A stretch of DNA of 64,000 bases, taken from positions 1-64,000 of the forward strand of contig JANQSO010000001.1 in NCBI GenBank assembly GCA_028284005.1, in the 5' to 3' direction. Numbering within the stretch: the stretch's first letter is position 1; each line of letters begins with the position of its first letter. The notes below the pieces were generated by a model. That model had not been told where the DNA came from and made no database searches. It saw nothing but the letters and a program-made list of their open reading frames with translations. Origin of the DNA: Flavobacteriaceae bacterium (lineage in GTDB: Bacteria > Bacteroidota > Bacteroidia > Flavobacteriales > Flavobacteriaceae). Positions 28,883 to 37,077 of the stretch are shown piece after piece. The position numbers and the translations under genes were made by a program.

Positions 28883-29481
28883 TGATATATTCATTCAAAG
28901 GACATATTCCCGTTGTACATGAGAGTAGCTTTGTACACCCTCTGGCAGCAGTGACCGGAAATGTTATTATTGGAAAGAATTGCTATATAGGCCCCGGTGC
29001 TGCCATACGTGGTGACTGGGGGGAGATCATTTTAGAAGATGGCGTGAATGTACAGGAAAACTGTACGGTACATATGTTTCCGGGGAAATCGATCGTACTT
29101 AAAGAAGGCGCACATGTGGGCCATGGAGCTGTAATTCATGGAGCCAACTTAGGAAAGAACTGCTTAATAGGAATGAATAGTGTCATTATGGACGATGCGG
29201 AAATTGGTGACGAATGTATTGTAGGTGCCATGAGCTTTGTAAAGGCTGAAACAGTTTTTCAGAAACAAAAACTAATAGTAGGGAACCCGGCGCAGGCGAT
29301 CAAAGATGTGTCTGATGAAATGATTGCCTGGAAAACTGCCGGAACCAGGCTCTATCAGCAGTTGCCCAAGGATTGTCAAGAGACCTTGCGAGAGGTCGAC
29401 CCATTAAGGGAAATTCCTGAGAATAGGCCCGTACAGGAAGATTTTTATAAAACATTAGAGGAGATTAAGAGAAAAGAATAG
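28882..29481 (+). CDS. paaY: PaaY, gamma-carbonic-anhydrase-like hexapeptide thioesterase
   Basis: A 199-residue left-handed beta-helix protein with hexapeptide repeats. It has metal-ligand histidines in CTVHMFPG and HVGHGAVIHG, then VGNPAQAIKDVSDEMIAWK at the C-terminal helix. PaaY has been described as a thioesterase that removes dead-end oxepin-type CoA products. Its start overlaps the previous stop by one base, and it lies 1 bp before the E2 gene. Confidence 0.88.
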   Translation: MIYSFKGHIPVVHESSFVHPLAAVTGNVIIGKNCYIGPGAAIRGDWGEIILEDGVNVQENCTVHMFPGKSIVLKEGAHVGHGAVIHGANLGKNCLIGMNSVIMDDAEIGDECIVGAMSFVKAETVFQKQKLIVGNPAQAIKDVSDEMIAWKTAGTRLYQQLPKDCQETLREVDPLREIPENRPVQEDFYKTLEEIKRKE

Positions 29482-29482
29482 A

Positions 29483-30763
29483 ATGTCAGAATTTGAATTT
29501 AGAATGCCCAGAATGGGTGAAAGTATTACAGAAGCTGCCATCATTACCTGGTTTAAAAGTGCTGGGGATACTATAGAGGTTGATGAGCCCCTATTGGAAG
29601 TTGCAACAGATAAAGTTGATTCTGAAGTTGCTTCAACGGTTTCAGGGGTAGTCGAAAAATTGTTATACAGCCCCAATGATGTAATACAAATAGGAGAGGT
29701 AATTGCAATTATCAGGACAGATGCAGAAGCAAGGTCCTCACGAGGGCAAAAGCCGGACAGTAAAAAAGAGATTGTAAAGGTACCTGCCAAAAGAAAAGAA
29801 GCAACGTCTTTAAGTAATGTAAAAGAGGCAAAACAAAATTCAAACTTATTTTTCTCTCCGTTAATAGTAAGTATTGCAAAAGAACACCACATTAGTTATG
29901 ACGAGCTGGCCCGTGTACCAGCTACCGGTAAAAAAGGCCGGTTGCGTAAAAGTGATGTAATGAACTATATCGCCGACGGACGCCCCTATAAATTTGCAAA
30001 GCCTGTTACGGAATCGTCAGGATTTAAAATTCCGGATCTAAAATTTGATAAAGGAAAAGGAAAGGTTGTGGAGATGGACCGTATGCGACAAATGATCGCA
30101 GATCATATGGTATTCAGTAAGCATACCTCACCTCATGTTACTGCCTATGTGGAAGCAGACCTGACCGAAATGGTAACCTGGAGAAATGCTGTTAAGAGTG
30201 AGTTTCAGAAAAAATACAACGAGAAACTCACCTTTACACCCTTGTTTATAGAATGTGTCGCGAATGCAATTAAAGATTTTCCAATGATCAACTCTTCTTT
30301 GGATGGAAAGAATATCATTGTTAAAGAAGAGATCAATATTGGTATGGCTACTGCTTTGCCTTCAGGAAATTTGATCGTTCCTGTTGTTAGAAATGCCGAT
30401 AAAAAGACCCTGAAAGAACTTGCAGCAGCGACAAATGAGCTTGTAAGAAAGTCAAGAGACAACAAACTACAGGCAGATGATACATCCGGAAGTACTTTTA
30501 CTATTAGCAATGTAGGAACCTTTGGAAGCTTAATGGGTACGCCTATTATCAATCAGCCTGAGGCAGCAATTCTCGCAACGGGGATCATTAAGAAACGAGC
30601 TGAAGTAATGGAGAAAGAAGATGGAGATACTATAGAGATCCGCCATATGATGTATTTATCGTTGTCGTTTGACCACCGTATTGTAGATGGCTATTTGGCT
30701 GGTTCTTTTTTGAGAAGGATCGCAGATTATATGGAACAGTTTGCTATTGACAGAAAAATTTAG
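29483..30763 (+). CDS. 2-oxoacid dehydrogenase complex E2 (dihydrolipoamide acyltransferase)
   Basis: A 426-residue E2 core. It has one lipoyl domain (about 1-80, lipoyl-Lys K44 in EVATDKVDSEVAS), a linker, a peripheral-subunit-binding domain (about 123-163, FSPLIVSIAKEHHISYDELA) and the catalytic acyltransferase domain (about 195-426) with H398 in SFDHRIVDG. It transfers an acyl group made by E1 to CoA. It lies 1 bp after paaY and 1 bp before the E1 gene, so it belongs to the paa transcript. Branched-chain oxoacids are the usual substrates of this type; here phenylpyruvate is suggested by context only. Confidence 0.9.
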   Translation: MSEFEFRMPRMGESITEAAIITWFKSAGDTIEVDEPLLEVATDKVDSEVASTVSGVVEKLLYSPNDVIQIGEVIAIIRTDAEARSSRGQKPDSKKEIVKVPAKRKEATSLSNVKEAKQNSNLFFSPLIVSIAKEHHISYDELARVPATGKKGRLRKSDVMNYIADGRPYKFAKPVTESSGFKIPDLKFDKGKGKVVEMDRMRQMIADHMVFSKHTSPHVTAYVEADLTEMVTWRNAVKSEFQKKYNEKLTFTPLFIECVANAIKDFPMINSSLDGKNIIVKEEINIGMATALPSGNLIVPVVRNADKKTLKELAAATNELVRKSRDNKLQADDTSGSTFTISNVGTFGSLMGTPIINQPEAAILATGIIKKRAEVMEKEDGDTIEIRHMMYLSLSFDHRIVDGYLAGSFLRRIADYMEQFAIDRKI

Positions 30764-30764
30764 A

Positions 30765-32825
30765 ATGAGCGAAAAGATTGACAAAGACATACTTAAAAAA
30801 GCGTTTACAAATCTTTGTACCGCAAAGGCGATCACTGAGATCTATGAAGAGAATTTTAAAGTAGTTTCAAAATATGTGCATGCTACTTCCCGTGGTCATG
30901 AAGTAATTCAAACTGCACTTGGAATGCAACTACTGCCACAGGATTATGCTTTCCCATATTATCGGGATGATGCCATGCTATTGTCCATAGGCATGAAGCC
31001 TTACGAGTTGATGCTTCAGGTGTTGGCGAAGCGGGATGACCCTTTTTCCGGTGGGAGAACCTATTATTGCCATCCAAGTTTGCGGGATGATGATAAACCT
31101 AAGATTCCACACCAAAGTAGTGCAACAGGAATGCAGGCCATTCCGGCTACCGGAGTAGCGCTGGGGTTTTGGTATAAAGAATCCGAAAATTTACACAATA
31201 CGGAAGAGGAACAGCCTTTTGTTGTTTGTTCTCTTGGAGATGCTTCAGTAACAGAAGGGGAGATCGCGGAAGCTTTTCAAATGGCAGCCTTAAAACAATT
31301 GCCTATACTATATCTGGTGCAGGACAACGGCTGGGATATTAGTGCCAATGAAGCAGAGACCCGGGCGCAAAATGCCTGCGAATATGCGGCTGGGTTTCAT
31401 GGTTTGGAAGCTGTTTCCATTGATGGAACCGATTTTGAAGAAAGTTATACAACCCTCCAGAATGTTATTCGAAAAATCCGTACGGAACGCCGGCCGTTTT
31501 TGGTGCATGCCAAAGTTCCTTTACTGAACCACCATACTTCGGGAGTCCGAATGGAATGGTACCGTGATGACCTGGATGAAGCGCGAAGCAGGGATCCATA
31601 CCCAAAATTGAGAAAGCTGTTACTTCAGAACGGCTTTTCAGATAAGGAGCTTTCGGCAATAGAAGCATCAGCGATAAAAGAAGTAAAAAATGCGTTGGAT
31701 AATGCATTACAGGCGGAAGACCCTAAGCCTGAAGATCTGTTTACTCATGATTTTGCACCTACCAAAATTACCGAAGAAACAGGCACCCGTACTCCGGAAG
31801 GAGCAGAAAAGGTGGTTATGGTAGACTGTGCCTTGTTCGCGATTGAAGAATTGATGGCGAAGCATAAAGAATGTTTACTATATGGCCAGGATGTTGGAGG
31901 AAGGCTTGGTGGTGTGTTCCGTGAAGCAGCAACCTTAGCACAAAAATTTGGAGATAACAGGGTGTTCAATACACCTATTCAGGAAGCTTTTATTGTTGGT
32001 TCCACAGTTGGAATGAGCGCTGTTGGATTAAAACCTATTGTTGAGGTTCAGTTTGCAGACTATATCTGGCCGGGACTCAATCAATTATTTACCGAAGTAA
32101 GCCGGAGTTGCTACCTTACCAATGGTAAATGGCCGGTGTCAATGATCTTACGTGTGCCAATAGGCGCTTATGGAAGTGGGGGGCCTTATCATTCTTCTTC
32201 TGTGGAAAGCGTAGTAACCAATATTCGCGGCTTAAAAATTGCGTATCCAAGCAATGGAGCAGATCTAAAAGGCTTGCTTAAAGCAGCTTATTATGATCCA
32301 AATCCTGTAGTGATCTTTGAACACAAAGGATTGTACTGGAGTAAGGTTCCGGGAACCAAAGGAGCTACTTCCGTAGAGCCTGCAGAAGATTATATATTAC
32401 CTTTTGGAAAGGCCTGGGTGCTGCAAGAGATCTGGAAGCAGGAAGAGACGGAAACAGTATCCATAATTACTTACGGAATGGGGGTGCACTGGGCACTGAA
32501 TGCTTCGGAAGAATTGGGAATGAACGACCGTATTGAAGTTGTTGACCTTAGAACCCTGCATCCGTTGGACTACGATACAGTTTTTAAAAGTGTAAAAAAG
32601 TGCGGAAAATGTTTAGTGGTAACAGAAGAGCCTTCAGAGAATAGCTTTTCAAGAGCATTGGCGGGTAGAATTCAGGAGGAATGTTTTCAATCCTTGGACG
32701 CACCGGTCATGGTGATCGGTTCTGAGAATATGCCGGCTATTCCTTTGAATTCGACCTTAGAACAGACCATGATTCCTTCCGTTGAAAAAGTAAAATCTAA
32801 AATAGTAAGCCTGCTGGATTATTGA
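30765..32825 (+). CDS. Fused 2-oxoacid dehydrogenase E1 alpha/beta subunit
   Basis: The ATG at 30765 directly follows the E2 stop; an in-frame start at 30741 would overlap E2. The 686-residue protein joins an E1 alpha domain (about 1-330, thiamine diphosphate motif SLGDASVTEGEIAEAF ... QDNGWDIS) to an E1 beta domain (about 345-686, YGQDVGGRLGGVFREA, FNTPIQEAFIVG). It decarboxylates a 2-oxoacid and loads the lipoyl arm of E2. Fused E1 enzymes of this kind are known for branched-chain oxoacids in Bacteroidota. No E3 gene is nearby; E3 is usually shared. Confidence 0.9.
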   Translation: MSEKIDKDILKKAFTNLCTAKAITEIYEENFKVVSKYVHATSRGHEVIQTALGMQLLPQDYAFPYYRDDAMLLSIGMKPYELMLQVLAKRDDPFSGGRTYYCHPSLRDDDKPKIPHQSSATGMQAIPATGVALGFWYKESENLHNTEEEQPFVVCSLGDASVTEGEIAEAFQMAALKQLPILYLVQDNGWDISANEAETRAQNACEYAAGFHGLEAVSIDGTDFEESYTTLQNVIRKIRTERRPFLVHAKVPLLNHHTSGVRMEWYRDDLDEARSRDPYPKLRKLLLQNGFSDKELSAIEASAIKEVKNALDNALQAEDPKPEDLFTHDFAPTKITEETGTRTPEGAEKVVMVDCALFAIEELMAKHKECLLYGQDVGGRLGGVFREAATLAQKFGDNRVFNTPIQEAFIVGSTVGMSAVGLKPIVEVQFADYIWPGLNQLFTEVSRSCYLTNGKWPVSMILRVPIGAYGSGGPYHSSSVESVVTNIRGLKIAYPSNGADLKGLLKAAYYDPNPVVIFEHKGLYWSKVPGTKGATSVEPAEDYILPFGKAWVLQEIWKQEETETVSIITYGMGVHWALNASEELGMNDRIEVVDLRTLHPLDYDTVFKSVKKCGKCLVVTEEPSENSFSRALAGRIQEECFQSLDAPVMVIGSENMPAIPLNSTLEQTMIPSVEKVKSKIVSLLDY

Positions 32826-32860
32826 GAATTTTGCGTACTTTGTTCTGGGGTAACTTGCAC

Positions 32861-34471
32861 ATGATGAGACGCTACTTACTTGCTTTTTTATTTATTACTC
32901 AATTTTTATTGTCTCAAGAACCTGTAGATGTACTTGTAGATAGCCTAACACTTGTTACTTCGCATAGCGAGAAAGCCAGAATAAGTCAAAAGATTGCTTT
33001 TGAATTAAAGAATACAGACTGGGAGCGGGCACTGCATTATATAGATTACGCAGAAGATGTTGCAAGTGCATCAAATTCTAAAAAAGTGTTGGCGGACTTT
33101 TATGTAGCCTCAGGGAATATTTATTATCATAAGGATGCGTTAGATATTTCTTTGGATTACTTTTTAAAGGCCTACGAATACTACAAAGACGAGGAAGTTC
33201 CCAAAAAATATGTTGTAGAAAATGTTCTGGCTGTCATAAATGCGAGGATTGAGAATAAAGAAGATGCATTACATTATTTTAAAAGTGTTTATGCTTATCA
33301 ATTACAGCAAAAAGATACTTTATCAATCGCTAAAACCTTAAACAATTTAGGAAGTTTATATTTGGATAAGCAGCTTGATTCTTCTTTAGCTTATTTCAAG
33401 AAATCATTGGAAATCGCTAAAGTCATTAAGGACAATAATTTGTTTGCTTACCTCTATACTAATTTGGGAAGATGCTATATGAAAATGGAGCATCCCGAAC
33501 ATGCGAAAATGTACTTTAATCAAGCTATAGAGAGTATTGACAAAGGAGCTAATTCCCGAAGTTTTGGGTGGGTCTATAATGAATTTTCAGAATATTATCT
33601 CGCAATTAATCAAATAGATTCTGTGACTTTCTATGCAATGAAAGCAATGCAAGCTTTAGATTCTATAATGCCATATAGTTTTGAAAATCAAAGGGCTGTT
33701 AATTTACTTTACAAGGCTTATCTCGAAAAAGAAGATTTTAAAAATGCTTCGATCTATTTCGAAAAATACAATAGTATAAGAGATACACTCAATCTTGAAG
33801 AAAAAAAGGTAAATGTTGAAAGACTGGTACTAGAGCAAGAATTTAAATCTAAAGAACAAATACGATTATTAAAAGAAAGTAAAAAACGTTTTCAATACTA
33901 TATTTTTGGACTTAGTTTATTGGCGTTATTATTATTTTTAGGAATCCTTTTATTGAGAAACAGAAACAAGTTAAAGCGTGTTAAATTAGAAAATGAATTA
34001 ATAGAAGCGAGAGGTAAAGAGTTAGATGCCAGCTTAGAATTAAAAAATAAAGAGCTTATTGGTAAGGCCATGACAGAAATTCATCGCACTGAAATAATTG
34101 AAGAAATTTTAAGTGACCTTAAGAGTATAAAACGCAAAGCTGTAAAGAAAGAGACACAGCAGGCCATTGATTATATCGCTAAACGTTTAGAAAGAGGTAC
34201 TTCAAATAATATCTGGGAAGAATTTGAAGTTCGTTTTGAACAGGTCCATGAATCCTTTTATAAAAACCTTCTCCGAAAACATCCCGATTTAACATCCCGA
34301 GATAAACGTTTATGCGCTTTGTTAAAGTTGAATCTTACTTCCAAAGAAATTGCATTAATAACAGGACAATCATTTAAATCTGTAGAAAATGCACGTACAA
34401 GGCTTAGAAAGAAGCTTCAAATTACCAATACCAAAACAGACTTATCTACTTACTTATTTAACTTCAGTTAG
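32861..34471 (+). CDS. Membrane-anchored TPR protein with LuxR-type helix-turn-helix
   Basis: The ATG at 32861 (MMRRYLLAFLFITQFLLSQ) gives a signal-peptide-like start; an in-frame TTG at 32822 would begin inside the E1 gene. The protein is 536 residues. Tetratricopeptide repeats fill about 20-330 (LNNLGSLYLDKQ, YTNLGRCYMKMEHPEHAKMY). One membrane segment follows (YYIFGLSLLALLLFLGILLL), then a coiled region and a C-terminal HTH (LTSRDKRLCALLKLNLTSKE, then VENARTRLRKKL). The layout fits a one-component sensor with an outside TPR part and an inside DNA-binding part. It is the last gene of the block; its target could be the paa genes or the following T9SS gene. Confidence 0.8.
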   Translation: MMRRYLLAFLFITQFLLSQEPVDVLVDSLTLVTSHSEKARISQKIAFELKNTDWERALHYIDYAEDVASASNSKKVLADFYVASGNIYYHKDALDISLDYFLKAYEYYKDEEVPKKYVVENVLAVINARIENKEDALHYFKSVYAYQLQQKDTLSIAKTLNNLGSLYLDKQLDSSLAYFKKSLEIAKVIKDNNLFAYLYTNLGRCYMKMEHPEHAKMYFNQAIESIDKGANSRSFGWVYNEFSEYYLAINQIDSVTFYAMKAMQALDSIMPYSFENQRAVNLLYKAYLEKEDFKNASIYFEKYNSIRDTLNLEEKKVNVERLVLEQEFKSKEQIRLLKESKKRFQYYIFGLSLLALLLFLGILLLRNRNKLKRVKLENELIEARGKELDASLELKNKELIGKAMTEIHRTEIIEEILSDLKSIKRKAVKKETQQAIDYIAKRLERGTSNNIWEEFEVRFEQVHESFYKNLLRKHPDLTSRDKRLCALLKLNLTSKEIALITGQSFKSVENARTRLRKKLQITNTKTDLSTYLFNFS

Positions 34472-34599
34472 AATTCTTTTGATATTTTCTTTTTTTTTCT
34501 ACTCTTTCAAATTGTTGATTATGAGACGAATACATGTAAATGAGTGGTAAAGATGTGGAATGGTTTTTATTGATGAGTGAATTAGGTAGGGAGTAAAAA

Positions 34600-34631
34600 T
34601 TGTCAGGTGCCGGTTCACTCGTTTATATTTG
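34600..34631 (+). promoter_or_regulatory. Promoter before the 44-codon ORF and the T9SS gene
   Basis: TTG at 34600-34602 and TATATTTG at 34624-34631, spacer 21 bp, match the Bacteroidota promoter consensus fully. The predicted transcript starts near 34638, about 30 nt before the small ORF. The preceding 34472-34599 stretch holds no other feature I can support. Confidence 0.6.
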
Positions 34632-34668
34632 ATCAAAATTAGTGTTAACACAAACTTCCAAAATGTAA

Positions 34669-34803
34669 ATGAAGAAAACAGACACAGAAGAAGTATTTAA
34701 TAAGATCCAAAAAGATAACAAAACAAAAAAGAGTGCTCTTCAAAAAATCATTGAAGGGTTAAATAAAACAAAAACCAGAAATATAAAATCAAATAAAAAA
34801 TGA
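34669..34803 (+). CDS. Small basic 44-residue ORF upstream of the T9SS protein
   Basis: ATG at 34669 to TGA at 34801-34803, 44 codons, encoding a Lys-rich helical peptide (MKKTDTEEVFNKIQKDN, later SALQKIIEGLNKTKTRN). It sits just after a good promoter. Its stop overlaps the first ATG of the next gene as ATGA, a typical coupling arrangement. No homologue is recognised. It may be a real small protein or a leader ORF that controls translation of the downstream gene. Confidence 0.5.
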   Translation: MKKTDTEEVFNKIQKDNKTKKSALQKIIEGLNKTKTRNIKSNKK

Positions 34804-36422
34804 ACAGAATGAAAACAATAATTACACTTTTCACACTATTTGCATTTATAAGTGTAAATGCCCAATGGACAACAGATACAGCAGCCAATACGCTGGTTGT
34901 TGATTCTGAAGGCGGAGATATGAAAGCAATAGGGACTTCAGATGGAAAAACATATGTTGTTTTTTGGAAAGTGGTTCCTGCCCCTACTAACTATGAATTG
35001 AGGTTACAAATATTAGACGTAGACGGAACGCAAATGTTGGGTAATGATGGAATGCTTGTTAGTGATGCGATCCCTATGAGCACTTTTACGGTAATTTGGA
35101 GTATTGTAACAGATGAAAATGACAACTTGTATATAGGAGCTACCGGAACAGGCGGTGGTGAACCTGCCTATGTATTTAAATTGGATAGCAGTGGAAATCA
35201 ACTATGGGGCGCAAATGGTGTTAATGTAGGTTCCGGATATTCTGTAACTGTACTACCTCTGTCAACAGGTGAGGCGATTGTATCCTGGTTTCCTTCTGGA
35301 GAAAGTGTGATGCAGAAATATGATACTTCCGGAAATGCAGTTTGGGGATCTACACAACCGGTAGTAAATGGCGGAAATGATACAGTTCCGGCAAATATGT
35401 TTGAATTATCAAATGGTGACTATATTATGGTTTTTCACAGTCTTACTTTTGGTATAAACTCTAATCTTTATGCGCAACGTTATGATAGTAATGGAGTACT
35501 TCAGTGGGGTACACCCACACAGTTGTCAGACAAAGGAACTGTATTCAATACTACTTATAGTGGTTTACAAGATGGCGATGTTGTTTATATGGGATACAAA
35601 GCCTCACCCGGATTGCGTTTTGATTCCTACCTGCAGCGTATAAATGCAGATGGAACTTTACCATGGGGAATAAACGGGATGGATTTTGATACAAATCAAA
35701 CAGATTATGAAATGGATACCGAGATTGCATTTAGCCCTGGTTCCCAATATATTTGGGCAATCTGTACTTATACGAATTCTGCTCAAAGTGATAAAGGAGA
35801 AAGAGTACAGAAATTTGATAAAGAAACTGGCGTACGTCAATTTACTGACAATGCAAAAGTAGTATACGCACTAGGAGAAGATAAAGTTCATACCGGGCCT
35901 CTTCATTTAAAAAATGAAACTCCTTTGTTTTTATTGAAAAGCGGGGTTGATAATGGAGTTTCTCCTGTAGAACTTGGTGCAGTATATTTAGATGATAGTG
36001 GAAATTTTGCTTGGCTGGAAGAATCCAGGCCTGTTGCTACTTTTGCTGCAAGTAAAAGTAGAATTCATTATACAAAACCGGTAAACAATCAGAGTGTAGC
36101 AGTTTTTATTGAAGAAAAAAGTGTTGAACCCAAAATTTATGCCCAGAACTTTATAGATGAAGTTCTTGCTGTTGATGAATTTGGATTGAATACATCTATC
36201 TTTTATAATAATCCTGTAAGTAATGAACTGCGTATTGAGAGTAATACGGAAATAGCATCTGTTTCAGTTTATTCTATGATAGGGCAAAAGATCTTTTCTG
36301 AAAATTATAATGGCCAACCACAAGTAAAAATACAAACATCTAATTGGAACAATGGTATATATTTAGTGACAATTACTGCTGAAAATGGTTTCAAAAGGAC
36401 AGTTAAGGTTGTAAAGAAATAA
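34800..36422 (+). CDS. T9SS type A sorting domain-containing secreted protein
   Basis: A 540-residue secreted protein. MNRMKTIITLFTLFAFISVNA is the signal peptide; the fourth codon (ATG at 34809) is an equally good start. The body is built from repeated units with NLYIGATGTGG, NGVLQWGTPTQLS and DGTLPWGING, as in beta-propeller or SBBP-like repeats. The last 75 residues are a type IX secretion sorting domain (NNPVSNELRIESN, GIYLVTITAENGFKRTVKVV), so export through the outer membrane is predicted. Ligand or enzymatic activity is unknown. Confidence 0.85.
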   Translation: MNRMKTIITLFTLFAFISVNAQWTTDTAANTLVVDSEGGDMKAIGTSDGKTYVVFWKVVPAPTNYELRLQILDVDGTQMLGNDGMLVSDAIPMSTFTVIWSIVTDENDNLYIGATGTGGGEPAYVFKLDSSGNQLWGANGVNVGSGYSVTVLPLSTGEAIVSWFPSGESVMQKYDTSGNAVWGSTQPVVNGGNDTVPANMFELSNGDYIMVFHSLTFGINSNLYAQRYDSNGVLQWGTPTQLSDKGTVFNTTYSGLQDGDVVYMGYKASPGLRFDSYLQRINADGTLPWGINGMDFDTNQTDYEMDTEIAFSPGSQYIWAICTYTNSAQSDKGERVQKFDKETGVRQFTDNAKVVYALGEDKVHTGPLHLKNETPLFLLKSGVDNGVSPVELGAVYLDDSGNFAWLEESRPVATFAASKSRIHYTKPVNNQSVAVFIEEKSVEPKIYAQNFIDEVLAVDEFGLNTSIFYNNPVSNELRIESNTEIASVSVYSMIGQKIFSENYNGQPQVKIQTSNWNNGIYLVTITAENGFKRTVKVVKK

Positions 36423-36451
36423 TATGTTAGTGTTGTTTATATAATTGTAAT

Positions 36452-36480
36452 AAAAAGGAGTGCTACTGCACTCCTTTTTA
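36452..36480. terminator. Bidirectional terminator after the T9SS gene
   Basis: A perfect 12-bp stem, AAAAAGGAGTGC / GCACTCCTTTTT, with a TACT loop lies between convergent genes ending at 36422 (+) and 36531 (-). Confidence 0.88.
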
Positions 36481-36530
36481 TTTGCTTTGTTAAGAATTAT
36501 TTAGGGCTCAATATATTGAGGGTTGTAAAC

Positions 36531-37067
36531 TTATTTTTCCATCATTCCGGGAGGGTATTTGGCTATAATTTCCCGAACTATTTCCCGAATACGTTCTTCT
36601 TTCTTTTCAATATTATGAGTGACAAGATTTGCCGTACCCATTCCCTGCCAGACCAATTCTTTGGTTTTAGCGTCAATAAGGTCAATAAATAAAGTGCCCT
36701 CTGTTTTAGAAGAGACCGAACTTCCGTAATAACCTCCATACCACCATGGGTTCCATCCCCAGCCATAACCAAAATCTCTTTGGTATACATCAATACGCTC
36801 CCGTTCCTTTGTGAAAATGCTTATTAACAGGTCCGGACTTTCAGATTTGGTCATTCCTTTTAGAGATAGTTCGGCATCAATCGAACGAAGGATACGTTTT
36901 TTGTCTAAGTCGGAAATTTGCGCCTTATCAATTCCCGGCTTATAAAAAGCATAAGAATCATAAGCGCTGAAATTTGCTTCACGGTCATAATCCGTTGCTA
37001 CACGCACGGTAACACAGGATGTTAATACCAGCAGTAAAAGAACAGGTAAAAATTTGACGATTTTCAT
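36531..37067 (-). CDS. DUF4136 domain-containing lipoprotein
   Basis: The ATG at 37067 gives MKIVKFLPVLLLLVLTSC, a lipoprotein signal with lipobox LTSC; the longer frame from 37100 would overlap the urocanase end. The 178-residue protein shows the DUF4136 pattern (VATDYDREANFSAYDSYAFY and LFIDLIDAKTKELVWQGMG). The family comprises envelope lipoproteins of unknown function, widespread in Bacteroidota. It lies just after urocanase on the same strand. Confidence 0.85.
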   Translation of the reverse strand: MKIVKFLPVLLLLVLTSCVTVRVATDYDREANFSAYDSYAFYKPGIDKAQISDLDKKRILRSIDAELSLKGMTKSESPDLLISIFTKERERIDVYQRDFGYGWGWNPWWYGGYYGSSVSSKTEGTLFIDLIDAKTKELVWQGMGTANLVTHNIEKKEERIREIVREIIAKYPPGMMEK

Positions 37068-37077
37068 AGCATTACTT

